A DNA stretch of 60,692 bases from Gloeocapsopsis crepidinum LEGE 06123 (lineage in GTDB: Bacteria; Cyanobacteriota; Cyanobacteriia; Cyanobacteriales; Chroococcidiopsidaceae), in the NCBI RefSeq assembly GCF_015207655.1, contig NZ_JADEWN010000029.1:1-60692 (forward strand), in the 5' to 3' direction. The notes below the pieces were generated by a model. It was not told where the DNA came from. It did not search any database and saw only the letters and a program-made list of their open reading frames with translations. The translations under genes were made by a program, and so were the position numbers. Of the stretch, positions 25,961 through 35,295 are shown one piece after another (the stretch's first letter is position 1; each line of letters opens with the position of its first letter).

Positions 25961-28153
25961 CTATTTGCCTACTTTGGGCTGTACAGCTTGTGGTGTGGAA
26001 TTTGTATCAACAGTGTTGTACTCTTGCGAAAAGTAGTAGTAGCTTTGGGGTTCGTTTTCAGGGACAACACCATTCACAACCAACCCTAAAATATTTTGGT
26101 TTGACTGTTGCAGAAACTGTTTAGCCAAAGCCGCATTATTAGCATCTGATACTCCAGGACGGACAACAAGCAATACTCCATCTGCCATTTTGCCTAAAAT
26201 TGGTGCTTCAGCATCTACATTAATTGCGGGTGTATCGATAATTGTGAAGTCGTAATCTTTGACAAATCGCCTCATCAAAGCTGCCATTTTCTGGGAATCG
26301 AGTAATGCAACAGGGTTAGGTGGTGTGACTCCTGCCGGAAGAACATCTAGATTAGGCATTGCGGATTTAATTGCTGTTCTAAATTCTGCTTGCCCAACTA
26401 AAAGATTACTTAAACCTGTTTGATTCGTTGTTTCCCAGACATGATGCTGTACAGGACGATGCATATCCGCATCCACAAGTAAGATTCTTCTACCTGATTG
26501 CGCCATTGTCGCTGCTAAATTAGCTGCTACAGTCGATTTACCTTCTTTGGGTACTGCACTAGAAACAACAATAACTTTCAGTTCCTTGTCAGAACTCAGA
26601 AACCTCAGATTTGCCTGTAACATGCGGTACACGGCACTAAAAGGCGATCGCGGGGCATTCAACACCACAACTTCTGGAATTGTGCGTTCCATTCCTTGGC
26701 GCAGGGCAGGTTTGTCTGATTTTTTAAAAGCTGGAATAATGCCTAACAATGGCAAACCATAAATTCTTTTCGCTTCATCAACTGTTTTCAGTGATTTATC
26801 TCGTGCTTCTAAGATATAAACTGTAGCTGCTGCGGCAAATCCACCTAGTAGTATTGCTGCCAAAATTGACAACTGACGAGAACCTACTGGTTCTGGAGGA
26901 ACAAAAGCTGCTGAAATAATACTCGCGTTGCTTGCATTTTGGTTTTCTGCAATTCGTGCTTCTTGATAGCGCTGTTGTAACAAGTTGTATGTAGCTTGCG
27001 CGGTATCTCGTTCGCGTTCTAAATCTCCTTGTTGTTGTTCTAGTTGAGGAATACCATTGAGTTTTTGCGTGTAAGCTGTTTGTAGGTTTGATAAAGCTGT
27101 TAGTTGACTATTCAACCCTAGTCTTCTTGCCTCAGAGCGTGCTAAGTCTTGAGTCAAGTTTTGCTCATACGGACTCAGTTGTAAACCACGAATGTTTTGT
27201 GGCTGATTAGCACCAAAACTACTTTGAACTCGCTGTTGTAACAACCGTTCTAAATCAGCTTGTCTTGCTTCCGAAGACACAATACTAGGATGATCTGGCT
27301 GAAAACGTCCGCGATCTGTTGCTAGTTGTGACTCAACACGTTGAATTTCTGCGAGTAATTCTTGGACACCAGGTAACTGACTTGCGGCGGTAGCTGTACC
27401 TGCTTGTTGTAAGCCTCTACCAAGTTGTCTTTGTAGCAGTGCTGATTGTGCTTGTGCGTCTGCTAGCTGAGTTTGAATCGTATTAATCTGTCTTTGAATA
27501 TCTGCAGATGTATCTACCGCAGTCCGTTTTTCTTCTGGAAGTGAGACAATTCGATTTTGTTCGCGGAAAGCACGTAAAGCCGATTCTCTTTGTTGTAAAG
27601 TTGCTTTTGCTTCTGGTAACTGCTCTTCAATAAATTTTCGCGCTGCTGCCGCTGCACTGCGGTTATTAACTATATTGTTCTCAAGATACGAAGTCATCAG
27701 AGTATTCACAACCGCTGCTGCTCGTTCTGGATTTTTATCTTTATAAGTTACTTGCAACACGTCAGTACCAGTAATATTTCTGACGCTGAGTTGGTTGAGA
27801 AGCTGAGTTGGTGAGAGTGCTCTACCTTCTTGATCGCTCAGATTAAGTTTATTAATTGTATTTGTTGTAATGGGCGCAGATCGCATCACTTCTGCTTCAG
27901 TATCAAGGGGTGTGTTTTGATATTGCAAAGGATCTAATTGCCCTATTTCTGTTCCTAATCCTGTCAGCAAGGATGTTGGACTGGTTCTACGAAATTGTAA
28001 CTTTCCTTCAGCTACATAAGTTGGTTTTCGTATTAATAGACCCGCAGCAGTCAAGGCAAAAATGACACTAAAAACTATAGAAGCAGGTAACCACCGCCGC
28101 TTCAACATTAGCCAGTACTGCTGGAATCCTGTAGAAGCTTCCCTAGATTCCAT
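25961..28153 (-). CDS. Polysaccharide co-polymerase with BY-kinase domain (Wzc/GumC-CpsD type)
   Basis: The protein has 730 residues. A membrane helix at about 22-42, a long periplasmic part with coiled coils (about 165-405) and a second helix at 428-448 form the Wzz/PCP unit. The cytoplasmic kinase follows: Walker A at 531-545 (SSAVPKEGKSTVAANL), Walker A' at 557-567 (ILLVDADMHRP) and Walker B at 636-643 (FTIIDTPA). The C-terminus has a short Tyr group (705-707 and 712) suited to autophosphorylation. It should control chain length and export of the polymer with the Wzy protein. It is read toward the plus-strand EPS genes and so has its own promoter. Confidence 0.92.
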   Translation of the reverse strand: MESREASTGFQQYWLMLKRRWLPASIVFSVIFALTAAGLLIRKPTYVAEGKLQFRRTSPTSLLTGLGTEIGQLDPLQYQNTPLDTEAEVMRSAPITTNTINKLNLSDQEGRALSPTQLLNQLSVRNITGTDVLQVTYKDKNPERAAAVVNTLMTSYLENNIVNNRSAAAAARKFIEEQLPEAKATLQQRESALRAFREQNRIVSLPEEKRTAVDTSADIQRQINTIQTQLADAQAQSALLQRQLGRGLQQAGTATAASQLPGVQELLAEIQRVESQLATDRGRFQPDHPSIVSSEARQADLERLLQQRVQSSFGANQPQNIRGLQLSPYEQNLTQDLARSEARRLGLNSQLTALSNLQTAYTQKLNGIPQLEQQQGDLERERDTAQATYNLLQQRYQEARIAENQNASNASIISAAFVPPEPVGSRQLSILAAILLGGFAAAATVYILEARDKSLKTVDEAKRIYGLPLLGIIPAFKKSDKPALRQGMERTIPEVVVLNAPRSPFSAVYRMLQANLRFLSSDKELKVIVVSSAVPKEGKSTVAANLAATMAQSGRRILLVDADMHRPVQHHVWETTNQTGLSNLLVGQAEFRTAIKSAMPNLDVLPAGVTPPNPVALLDSQKMAALMRRFVKDYDFTIIDTPAINVDAEAPILGKMADGVLLVVRPGVSDANNAALAKQFLQQSNQNILGLVVNGVVPENEPQSYYYFSQEYNTVDTNSTPQAVQPKVGK

Positions 28154-28267
28154 AATTAACTTGTGAAAATGTTTCCGTTGAACGTAGAAAATACCAAATT
28201 ACAACAATACTAACGTAACCATTCAGTAATTTGGGCTGCCACGAAATGAGGGCAACTGAGATTCCTT

Positions 28268-29560
28268 TTAAGAATCAGAGCGACGCAATCGACGTTGCCA
28301 TTCTGCATCTATACTATCAGATTCTGCTTCTTGTTCTAAGAGATCTGTTTCGGTAGTGTAGATCAAGTCTTCTTGAGTAATCACTGTATTCGCACTGAAT
28401 TGCTTAGCATAAGACATTTTTTGTTGTAAAGTCGCATCAGGATTGACTAAAGTTCCTGCTCTAAGCTGTCGCTGATGATTGCGATCGCTAATTTGACGAT
28501 TCCGCCATTTGATCCAGAAATACCGTACCAGAGGAACTGCTAAAAACGCTGTACCATAGCCCAGAAGTAGCCAGTAAATACCTTGGGCAAACGCGACTAA
28601 TCCTCCTAGTTCCGCAGCAACAGCACCATCGGCTAATAAAGAACCTAAAAATACAGCACCAACAAAATTTAACAAACCCAACCCTGCAGCTAAAGCGATT
28701 TGCCCAGAACTTGCAGTACTAAAGCGCCAGAGTGATTCTTGTAGATATGGTGCAACAGAACGCGATCGCCGTTGCGAGGCACTTACCTGTAATTCAGGAA
28801 AATGATACACCAATTGCCCTTGGGGGCTTACGACAGGTTGTCCGTTAAACCGAGTCAGCACAGGTAACATATAATCTTCATACTCTTGAGCGTAGCCTGT
28901 ACCCACTTCATCAAGATACGGCGCAATTTGTTCGGCAACAACTGCACCTTGATTATTGCGAATGATAGTTCCAATTGTTTGCCAGCGCTGTTCTTCTAAA
29001 TCGGCATTCGGATTGCCATCGCCAAATAAAAATGAGAAGATTGCCTCTAAAAAATTCTGTTCGCTGGTTTCACGACGCTGCTGTTGATAGCGCCTACCAT
29101 AGTCAGGATAAAAAAACCAATACCAATTAGGACCAATCCAGAAGCGCGGCATATACATCATCCCACCACCAGAATGATCGCTGCGATTGTCATTGTCGCG
29201 ATTTGCCGCGCTGATAATAATGACGATGCTCAGAAAAATAATCGCAATTGAGAGCAATAAAACAATACCAAAGGAAATCCTAATTAAATAAAACAAAACT
29301 CGCCAGACTTTTTGCCACCAAGCCTGTAGCCGCAACCGCCAAAATTTGTTTCTTAGAACTGTGTGGAGATTTTTGGGAAATTGGTAGACAATCTCACCAG
29401 ACTCAGCAACTTGCATATGTCCGCCAGCTTCAGAAGCAAGTGTCAATAATCCTTGTTGTGCCAAGCTGACGTTTAATCCTGATTGAGTCGCAACGTCTCC
29501 AACAGTAACGCGGTAGCCCAGTTGTTCTACAGCTTGAATAATAGTAGGATTTGGAGCCAT
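28268..29560 (-). CDS. Conserved cyanobacterial/plastid membrane protein, function unknown
   Basis: The protein has 430 residues. The N-terminal domain (about 1-65: PTIIQAVEQLGYRVTVGDVA...GHMQVAESGEIVYQFP) looks like a small winged-helix-type module, and a similar QPVVSPQGQLVYHFPE segment recurs near residue 240. A membrane helix lies at about 90-115, further helices lie at about 290-350, and an Arg/Gln-rich C-terminal tail follows. From memory it resembles the plant plastid protein At5g03900 and its cyanobacterial relatives; I could not check this. It lies upstream of the Wzc-like gene on the same strand (114 bases apart), but a link to EPS is unproven. Confidence 0.65.
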   Translation of the reverse strand: MAPNPTIIQAVEQLGYRVTVGDVATQSGLNVSLAQQGLLTLASEAGGHMQVAESGEIVYQFPKNLHTVLRNKFWRLRLQAWWQKVWRVLFYLIRISFGIVLLLSIAIIFLSIVIIISAANRDNDNRSDHSGGGMMYMPRFWIGPNWYWFFYPDYGRRYQQQRRETSEQNFLEAIFSFLFGDGNPNADLEEQRWQTIGTIIRNNQGAVVAEQIAPYLDEVGTGYAQEYEDYMLPVLTRFNGQPVVSPQGQLVYHFPELQVSASQRRSRSVAPYLQESLWRFSTASSGQIALAAGLGLLNFVGAVFLGSLLADGAVAAELGGLVAFAQGIYWLLLGYGTAFLAVPLVRYFWIKWRNRQISDRNHQRQLRAGTLVNPDATLQQKMSYAKQFSANTVITQEDLIYTTETDLLEQEAESDSIDAEWQRRLRRSDS

Positions 29561-29821
29561 TCACACGCCCTCAGTCAAATCAATTGTGGATTCTTGATTT
29601 GGGATTGACCCTGCGGTACACAAAACCCTTGAGAAATCAGTATCCTTTCTTTAGTATAAGGTTCTAAGTTTTGGTCATTGAGTTGAGCGAGTGTTTATCC
29701 AAAAGCATGGCTAAGCGATCGCCTAACCACTTGAGTTAAAATTTATCTCTTGTGTTATGAGTACTGCTGCTAAAAACGACTAGACTCAGCAATACACATG
29801 AAGAATTTATTGTAAGCAACT

Positions 29822-30301
29822 ATGGTTAAATACACCTTGCCTCAAAGTCCAGAAATTGTCCTCACCGTTTCCGGCAAAGACTCAGCGAAAGCGCGTGAGA
29901 AAGCGATGGATCAGCTGATGGAACTGATGGATGAAGGTCAACTTCCAACAGATCTTGCAGAAGGTTTTAGTTCTCAACAGCTAATTGAGTTAAAAGAATC
30001 AACCACAGAGACAGCAAGTGATGAAGATGCAGTAACGCAAGCGGTACAAGTTTTAAGCAATCTGGCTACCCTCAAGCTGAAAGTGCAAGAGTCGCGAGAT
30101 GAAGCGATGGCTGTTCGGACTGCTATTGATGTATTATTTACAGATAAGTCTGTAAGTGAAGCAGAAATTACTCGCATCAAAGAAGGCTTCAAAGCATTAA
30201 AAAACTTTGCACAAGTTAATCTTCGTTATCAAGAAGCAAGAGCAAAAGCTGAAGAAGCCCGCGTTATCCTTGACCGTGCCTTGAAATCAGCAGAATCTTA
30301 G
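29822..30301 (+). CDS. Conserved cyanobacterial hypothetical protein
   Basis: The protein has 159 residues and no membrane segment or signal. The N-terminal 40 residues (KYTLPQSPEIVLTVSGKDSAKAREKAMDQL) look like a beta strand followed by a helix. Residues about 85-155 are charged and helical, probably coiled coil. I know similar small proteins only from cyanobacteria and no function for them. It stands alone, divergent from the gene at 28268. A palindromic repeat follows its stop. Confidence 0.7.
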   Translation: MVKYTLPQSPEIVLTVSGKDSAKAREKAMDQLMELMDEGQLPTDLAEGFSSQQLIELKESTTETASDEDAVTQAVQVLSNLATLKLKVQESRDEAMAVRTAIDVLFTDKSVSEAEITRIKEGFKALKNFAQVNLRYQEARAKAEEARVILDRALKSAES

Positions 30302-30330
30302 TAGATTAAGTTCTAAATTAAAATAATTCA

Positions 30331-30356
30331 GTGGGGTAAGCATCTTGCCTGCCCAC
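30331..30356. repeat. Small palindromic repeat, G/C-block family
   Basis: GTGGGGTAAGCATCTTGCC followed by TGCCCAC folds into a hairpin with an inner 6-bp stem around CAT. It lies 30 bases after the stop of the gene at 29822. It is related to the elements at 2900, 22105 and 34302. Confidence 0.5.
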
Positions 30357-30440
30357 CCACACCCGACAATGAAACTACTATCTAAGAGTTGATGAAGTTG
30401 ACTTACTAGCTGCGTAATGGTAAACAATAAATTGATTGTC

Positions 30441-30791
30441 TTATTGAGTTCGTTTTTCTAACACAGAAACGCGAGTTTCTAGTTGATTTACTTGTTGCTT
30501 TACTTCTACTACGAGCGTTGCTAATCGATCAAACATTTGGTCTTGACTTAATTGTGCTCTTGGTCCTGGTGGAGTTGGTAGTGTAATTGGTGTTCTTGGT
30601 GACTGAACGCCACGCAATTGATTCAATTGGGCTTCTACACGGTTAAGTCGCGATCGCACACCTCTGAGATCTACTTCTAGTGCATTAATGCGAGATTGTG
30701 CTTGCGATGCAGCAGGATGAGCAAATAAACTACTCCAAGTAAATACTACGGCGATCGCTGCAATACTGAGTAATATAATTTTTCTAAACAT
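30441..30791 (-). CDS. Membrane-anchored or secreted coiled-coil hypothetical protein
   Basis: A 116-residue protein starting MFRKIILLSIAAIAVVF at ATG 30791; a longer frame to 30863 lacks support. The start is a signal peptide or N-terminal anchor ending near HPAASQA. Heptad-like helices follow (INALEVDLRGVRSRLNRVEAQL and VVEVKQQVNQLETRVSVLE), separated by a proline-rich link (TPITLPTPPGPR). It is probably a periplasmic coiled-coil protein. I do not recognise a family. It converges with the gene at 29822. Confidence 0.6.
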   Translation of the reverse strand: MFRKIILLSIAAIAVVFTWSSLFAHPAASQAQSRINALEVDLRGVRSRLNRVEAQLNQLRGVQSPRTPITLPTPPGPRAQLSQDQMFDRLATLVVEVKQQVNQLETRVSVLEKRTQ

Positions 30792-30942
30792 TTTTGAGTA
30801 GGATTTTCTAGTTGTTCTGAAAAAGAGTATCCCTATTGACGAAAGTAGAATTCTCATAGACAATCGCTGTACTTTCTGCTCTAGCTAAATGCCTTGCAGA
30901 AGTTAGAGATAATTTTATACTTATTTACTAGCGATCGCGCTC

Positions 30943-32673
30943 ATGCTAAGGCATCTGCATAAGCTTCTCATTCCACCACAAACAAATCAATTTAACACTC
31001 ATGCTAAATTCTGGTTTGGTCTTAGTCTAATTTTTGCCACTCTTTATGGCATTCTAGCGCTTCAGCACGCTTTTGGTAGTGAGTATATTGTGCAAGACGA
31101 TGCGCGACAGCATGTTTTTTGGATGCGGCGGTTTTTAAACTCTGCATTGTTTCCTAACGATTTAATTGCTGATTATTTTCAATCTGTTGCACCATTAGGA
31201 TACGCCTTCTTTTATCGCAGCTTCGCTTTATTAGGTATTGATCCGCTATGGTTGAGTAAAGTTTTACCCATTGTTTTAGGGTTAATTACTACAGCTTATA
31301 GTTTTAGTGTTTGCTTACAGCTATTACCGATACCGATAACTGGATTTATCGGATCAATCCTCCTCAATCAAAATTTGTGGATGCAAGATGGCTTAATTTC
31401 GGCTACACCAAAAGCTTTTATTTATCCACTATTTTTAGCATTTCTCTACTATTTTTTACGACGTTCTTTCATCCTTTGTTTAATTGCGATCGCACTATTA
31501 GGACTCTTTTATCCTTCCCTCTTATTCGTTTGTACTTTAATTTTACTATTTCAAATTTGCCACTGGCGTCATTGGCAACTATATCTGTCACGTAATCGTC
31601 GAGATTATGTTTTCTGCATAGCTGGAATTGGAGTTGTTGTTCTTGTACTATTGCCTTATGCACTGCATACGAGTGAATTTGCACCTACAATTCCCATATC
31701 GACTGCAAGAACTTTGCCTGAATTCTCACCAGGAGGAAGAAGCAGCTTTTTTAATCACGACCTTTGGGAGTTTTGGTTTAATGAAAGTCGTAGTGGTATT
31801 CGGTTGACTTCCGCACTGATGCCACCACTTGTTTATGCTGGAATTTTGCTACCGATTATGTTGTTGTATCCGTCGCTGTTTCCTTTAGCAACCAAGATCC
31901 GCCGTAATATTATTCTCTTACCACAGCTGTTACTTGCGTCATTGGTCATGTTTTTCATTGCTCATGCATTGATATTTAAACTACATCTTCCGAGTCGCTA
32001 CACTCAACATAGTTTGCGGATTGTTATCACAATAGCCGCTGCGATCGCTTTAACTTTATTACTAGATACTCTATTACGGCAATCATTTGCTTATCGTAGA
32101 AGAATACCTAAGTTAAAACGTGCTTTCACGTTTACCGCAGCTATCGTAATTACTCTTGCATTAATATTTTATCCATCTATATTAAATAATTTTTTATGGA
32201 CAGGTTATGTTGTCGGTAGTAGCCCTAGTTTATATCAGTTTTTTCAACAGCAACCTGCAAATAGCCTGATAGCTTCACTAGCAGATGAAGCAAATAACTT
32301 GCCAAGTTTTGCTCAACGTTCTATTCTCGTTGGTAGCGAGTATGCTATACCTTATCATTGGGGATACTATAGTCAATTTCGTCAGCGTACTCTTGATCTG
32401 ATTCAGGCACAATACAGTCAAGATTTAACAGACGTACAAAAATTTGTTCGGCAATACAGTATAGATTTCTGGTTATTAGAAAAAAATGCTTTTACTCCAG
32501 AGTATATTGCAAGCGATCGCTGGATTCAACAATTTCAACCACTTGCTACAAATACAATTCAACAGTTACAACAAACAGTACCGGCTTTAAGTAATATCAG
32601 TGTCCAATGTACTATTTTTGAAGTTGACAGGTTTGTAGTTCTACAAGCACAGTGTATCCAAAAACAATCGTAA
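30943..32673 (+). CDS. Large polytopic membrane protein, possible GT-C glycosyltransferase
   Basis: The 576-residue protein has about 11-12 hydrophobic helices and a C-terminal soluble part (about 440-576). The first periplasmic loop carries YIVQDDARQHVFWMRRF. An acidic pair early in the first outer loop is the catalytic mark of GT-C enzymes. No other family signature is clear, so the GT-C call rests on topology and that loop. The next gene, 17 bases on, encodes a GT39-like protein of similar design, so the pair probably forms an operon that acts on polyprenyl-linked sugars. Confidence 0.6.
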   Translation: MLRHLHKLLIPPQTNQFNTHAKFWFGLSLIFATLYGILALQHAFGSEYIVQDDARQHVFWMRRFLNSALFPNDLIADYFQSVAPLGYAFFYRSFALLGIDPLWLSKVLPIVLGLITTAYSFSVCLQLLPIPITGFIGSILLNQNLWMQDGLISATPKAFIYPLFLAFLYYFLRRSFILCLIAIALLGLFYPSLLFVCTLILLFQICHWRHWQLYLSRNRRDYVFCIAGIGVVVLVLLPYALHTSEFAPTIPISTARTLPEFSPGGRSSFFNHDLWEFWFNESRSGIRLTSALMPPLVYAGILLPIMLLYPSLFPLATKIRRNIILLPQLLLASLVMFFIAHALIFKLHLPSRYTQHSLRIVITIAAAIALTLLLDTLLRQSFAYRRRIPKLKRAFTFTAAIVITLALIFYPSILNNFLWTGYVVGSSPSLYQFFQQQPANSLIASLADEANNLPSFAQRSILVGSEYAIPYHWGYYSQFRQRTLDLIQAQYSQDLTDVQKFVRQYSIDFWLLEKNAFTPEYIASDRWIQQFQPLATNTIQQLQQTVPALSNISVQCTIFEVDRFVVLQAQCIQKQS

Positions 32674-32689
32674 CTAGATTAAAATCTAA

Positions 32690-34279
32690 ATGAATGCCTA
32701 TAAAACTCCACCCAATTATTTTAAGATTTTTGTTATTAGTGCATTAATTCTAGGTATATTTTTTAGGTTTTCCAATCTAGACAAAAAAGTTTATTGGATT
32801 GATGAAGTTCATACTTCTGTGCGTGTTGTTGGTTATAAGAAAACAGAGTTTGTCGATCAAGTACCAAGCGATCGCATTATCAATGTTGGAGATTTACAAG
32901 TTTTTCAATATTTATCTCCAGAAAAAGATTGGCTAGATACAATAAATGCTTTGGCAGGTAATGCAGAACATACACCAGCATATTATGCGATCGCTCGACT
33001 CGCAATGCAAATCTTCGGTAGTTCTATCACAGTTACTCGCGGTGTTGCTGCTATTATTAGTTTATTTGTATTTCCATACATCTACTGGCTGTGTTTAGAG
33101 TTATTTGCTTCGCCACTTGTTGGATGGATTGCCATAGCATTAGTAGCAGTTTCTCCACTACATGTACTGTATGCTCAAGAAGCTAGAGAATATAGTTTAC
33201 TCACAGTAACTACTTTACTCGCAAGTATTACTCTGCTGCGAGCTATGCGACAAAAATCAAAGTTAAGTTGGGGAATATATGCTTTAACGGTAGCCTTAGG
33301 ACTATACTCTCATCTAATCTTTATACTAGTGTGTGTAGCTCATGGAACTTACTTATTCATTCAAGAATTTCAAATAACTAAGAATTTTATTGCTTATCTG
33401 AAAGCTTCCATAGCAGGTTTGCTTACACTTGTTCCCTGGATAATTTTATATTTTATTAATGCAAGTAGCATTGGTGAGTGGACAGCAAGAACAATTGGTA
33501 TTGACACGCTTATTAAAAGATGGTTATTAAATTTAAATGCCGTATTTTTTGATATAAAGTTTGGCTATAATAACGTTCGTTTTTTTGATGTAGAAAATGG
33601 CAATGATATTTTTCAATTTAGCTTTAGTGAACCTTTATTATATTTAATTCCTTTAGTTATTGTTTTAGTATTATATTCATTTTATGTATTGTGTCGCAAT
33701 ACACCATTATCATGCTGGCTTTTTATATGTACATTAGTCATAATTCCTGCAAGTAGTTTGTTCATCCCAGATTTAGTATCTGGAGGACAACGCTCAAGTA
33801 TAGCAAGATATTTGTTTCCCAGTTATCTTGGCATACAATTAGCTGTTGCGTATTTGTTTGCTAATCGGTTTACTACATCTTTTCAACATTGGCAACAAAA
33901 AGCGTGGCGTATTATTTTGGTTATAGTGTTATCCGGTGGAATTTTATCTTGTGTTATCATTAACCAAGCAGAAACTTGGTGGAATAAATATAGCAGCTAC
34001 TATAATCCAGAGATTGCTAATATTATTAATCAAACAAATCAACCTTTAGTTATTAGTAGCCAAAAACGAGTCAGTCGAATCACGTCTCTTAGCTATGAAC
34101 TTGACACCAAAGTAAGTATTTTATTAGTAAGTGAGACTGAAATTCCTAAAAATATAAGTCAATTTAGTGATATTTTCTTATTTAGACCAGAGGCAGATTT
34201 ACTAGCAGCTCTTGAACAAAGTCCAAATTATAACTTAGAAATAATTCACCCTATCGGTCAACTTTGGAGAATCCGGTAG
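32690..34279 (+). CDS. GT39/ArnT-like GT-C glycosyltransferase
   Basis: The 529-residue protein has about 11 membrane helices. The first outer loop has KVYWIDEVHTS, matching the W/F-x-D-E motif of the PMT/ArnT/RgtA group (PF13231), and HTPAYYAIARLAMQIFGSS and YAQEAREYSLL follow as in that family. These enzymes transfer a sugar from a polyprenyl phosphate to a lipid, protein or glycan on the outer face. It follows the gene at 30943 by 17 bases. The codon use is AT-rich compared with its neighbours. Acceptor unknown. Confidence 0.82.
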   Translation: MNAYKTPPNYFKIFVISALILGIFFRFSNLDKKVYWIDEVHTSVRVVGYKKTEFVDQVPSDRIINVGDLQVFQYLSPEKDWLDTINALAGNAEHTPAYYAIARLAMQIFGSSITVTRGVAAIISLFVFPYIYWLCLELFASPLVGWIAIALVAVSPLHVLYAQEAREYSLLTVTTLLASITLLRAMRQKSKLSWGIYALTVALGLYSHLIFILVCVAHGTYLFIQEFQITKNFIAYLKASIAGLLTLVPWIILYFINASSIGEWTARTIGIDTLIKRWLLNLNAVFFDIKFGYNNVRFFDVENGNDIFQFSFSEPLLYLIPLVIVLVLYSFYVLCRNTPLSCWLFICTLVIIPASSLFIPDLVSGGQRSSIARYLFPSYLGIQLAVAYLFANRFTTSFQHWQQKAWRIILVIVLSGGILSCVIINQAETWWNKYSSYYNPEIANIINQTNQPLVISSQKRVSRITSLSYELDTKVSILLVSETEIPKNISQFSDIFLFRPEADLLAALEQSPNYNLEIIHPIGQLWRIR

Positions 34280-34301
34280 TTTTTAATTTTCTCTGAGTTT
34301 A

Positions 34302-34332
34302 TACCCAGGGCAGGCAGATACCTACCCCATAT
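34302..34332. repeat. Small palindromic repeat, G/C-block family
   Basis: GGGCAGG and CCTACCC pair around CAGATA, 23 bases after the GT39-like gene. It shares the AGGCA-ATACCTACCCCAT core with the element at 2900. Confidence 0.5.
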
Positions 34333-34366
34333 TTAATATTTATTTTTAGTTGCGCGACTTATTTCT

Positions 34367-35098
34367 CTAGTCAATTTTAACTTGAAACTGCTCAATTTGT
34401 TGTTTAAGCCACTCAGAAAATAAGTTTGAGAGAATGTTATAGCGCAATACATTATCTAGCTTAGGTTGGATGAATTCCTCAACTAAAATTAAGTGTGCTC
34501 CTTGAGCAGTTAGTATTGGTTTAAGAATTGCTGGAGGAGTTGCTGAGAAAACAGCAGTAGAAATTTCTGGTTTAAGCTCTATGCGCTTAAGTTTACCTAA
34601 ATATCCTCCTTTTCTGCGTAGTTCTGGATCTTGAATATATTGGTGAGCAACTTCAGAAAAACTTATCTCGCCTTCTTTAATGGCGTAGAAAAGTTCCATA
34701 GCTAAGTCCTCATCGTCTAGAATCACTTCATACATAACAATTTGAACACAATCAAGTTGATGTTCAACGAAAAAATGTTCAACTTGAGCAGCGAAGAGAT
34801 ATTGAGATAATTTAGAGAACAACACACTTACTGTAGCTATTTCTTCTAAATCGTCTAAAGATAAACTGTGTTTTTGCAACCATAACCAAGTAGCATCAGT
34901 GCTACCGAGATGGTTCATTAGGCGGAAATTGTCTACTGCTTGCTGAAGTTCTTCCAACTCAACTTTAATTCCTATTTCTGATGCTGCTCGTGTAATAATT
35001 TGACGAGTCATAATACTTTCAAGAATAGATGGCAATTCGCAAGAAAGCTTAATTTGATGCACAATGTCATTTTGGGAGATAGTCAATACTTCCAACAT
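34367..35098 (-). CDS. PpiC-type peptidylprolyl isomerase (SurA-like)
   Basis: The protein has 243 residues. The N-terminal 115 are helical, as in SurA-like chaperone domains. The parvulin domain follows (about 120-225) with FSEVAHQYIQDPELRRKGGYLGKLKRIELKPEISTAVF and PILTAQGAHLILVEE, the rotamase pattern. No signal peptide is seen, so it acts in the cytoplasm. In cyanobacteria such isomerases lie beside HlyD and peptidase-type ABC transporters for type I secretion. Here both partners are only remnants (35146-36297), which leaves it an orphan. The gene itself looks intact. Confidence 0.85.
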   Translation of the reverse strand: MLEVLTISQNDIVHQIKLSCELPSILESIMTRQIITRAASEIGIKVELEELQQAVDNFRLMNHLGSTDATWLWLQKHSLSLDDLEEIATVSVLFSKLSQYLFAAQVEHFFVEHQLDCVQIVMYEVILDDEDLAMELFYAIKEGEISFSEVAHQYIQDPELRRKGGYLGKLKRIELKPEISTAVFSATPPAILKPILTAQGAHLILVEEFIQPKLDNVLRYNILSNLFSEWLKQQIEQFQVKID

Positions 35099-35145
35099 AA
35101 AAAAGCTCCTATTTGATGGTAAAAACGAATAATCAAGCAGTCGTT

Positions 35146-35289
35146 TTAAAGTTCTAAGCCACCTTTGTGTAATTTCTTAAATGGATCGAGGATGAAATCA
35201 ATTAAACGGCGTTGCCGCACAATCACTTCTGCAGTTGCGGTTTGACCTGGTGTTAAGGCAATACTTTGGGATTGAATGTCAGTTTGAGC
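35146..35289 (-). pseudogene. HlyD-type adaptor, C-terminal remnant
   Basis: In one frame the minus strand reads AQTDIQSQSIALTPGQTATA and then EVIVRQRRLIDFILDPFKKL to a TAA at 35146-35148. This is the end of the HlyD membrane fusion protein of a type I secretion system. Nothing of its other domains is present. It joins directly to the ABC transporter remnant at the HIP1 octamer 35288-35295. Confidence 0.8.
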
Positions 35290-35295
35290 GATCGC
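35288..35295. repeat. HIP1 octamer at a deletion junction
   Basis: GCGATCGC. Read in the ABC transporter frame it encodes part of LRSL; read in the HlyD frame it encodes part of IAIAQ. Both are sensible for their families. The two genes fuse exactly here, consistent with recombination between two HIP1 copies. Confidence 0.6.
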
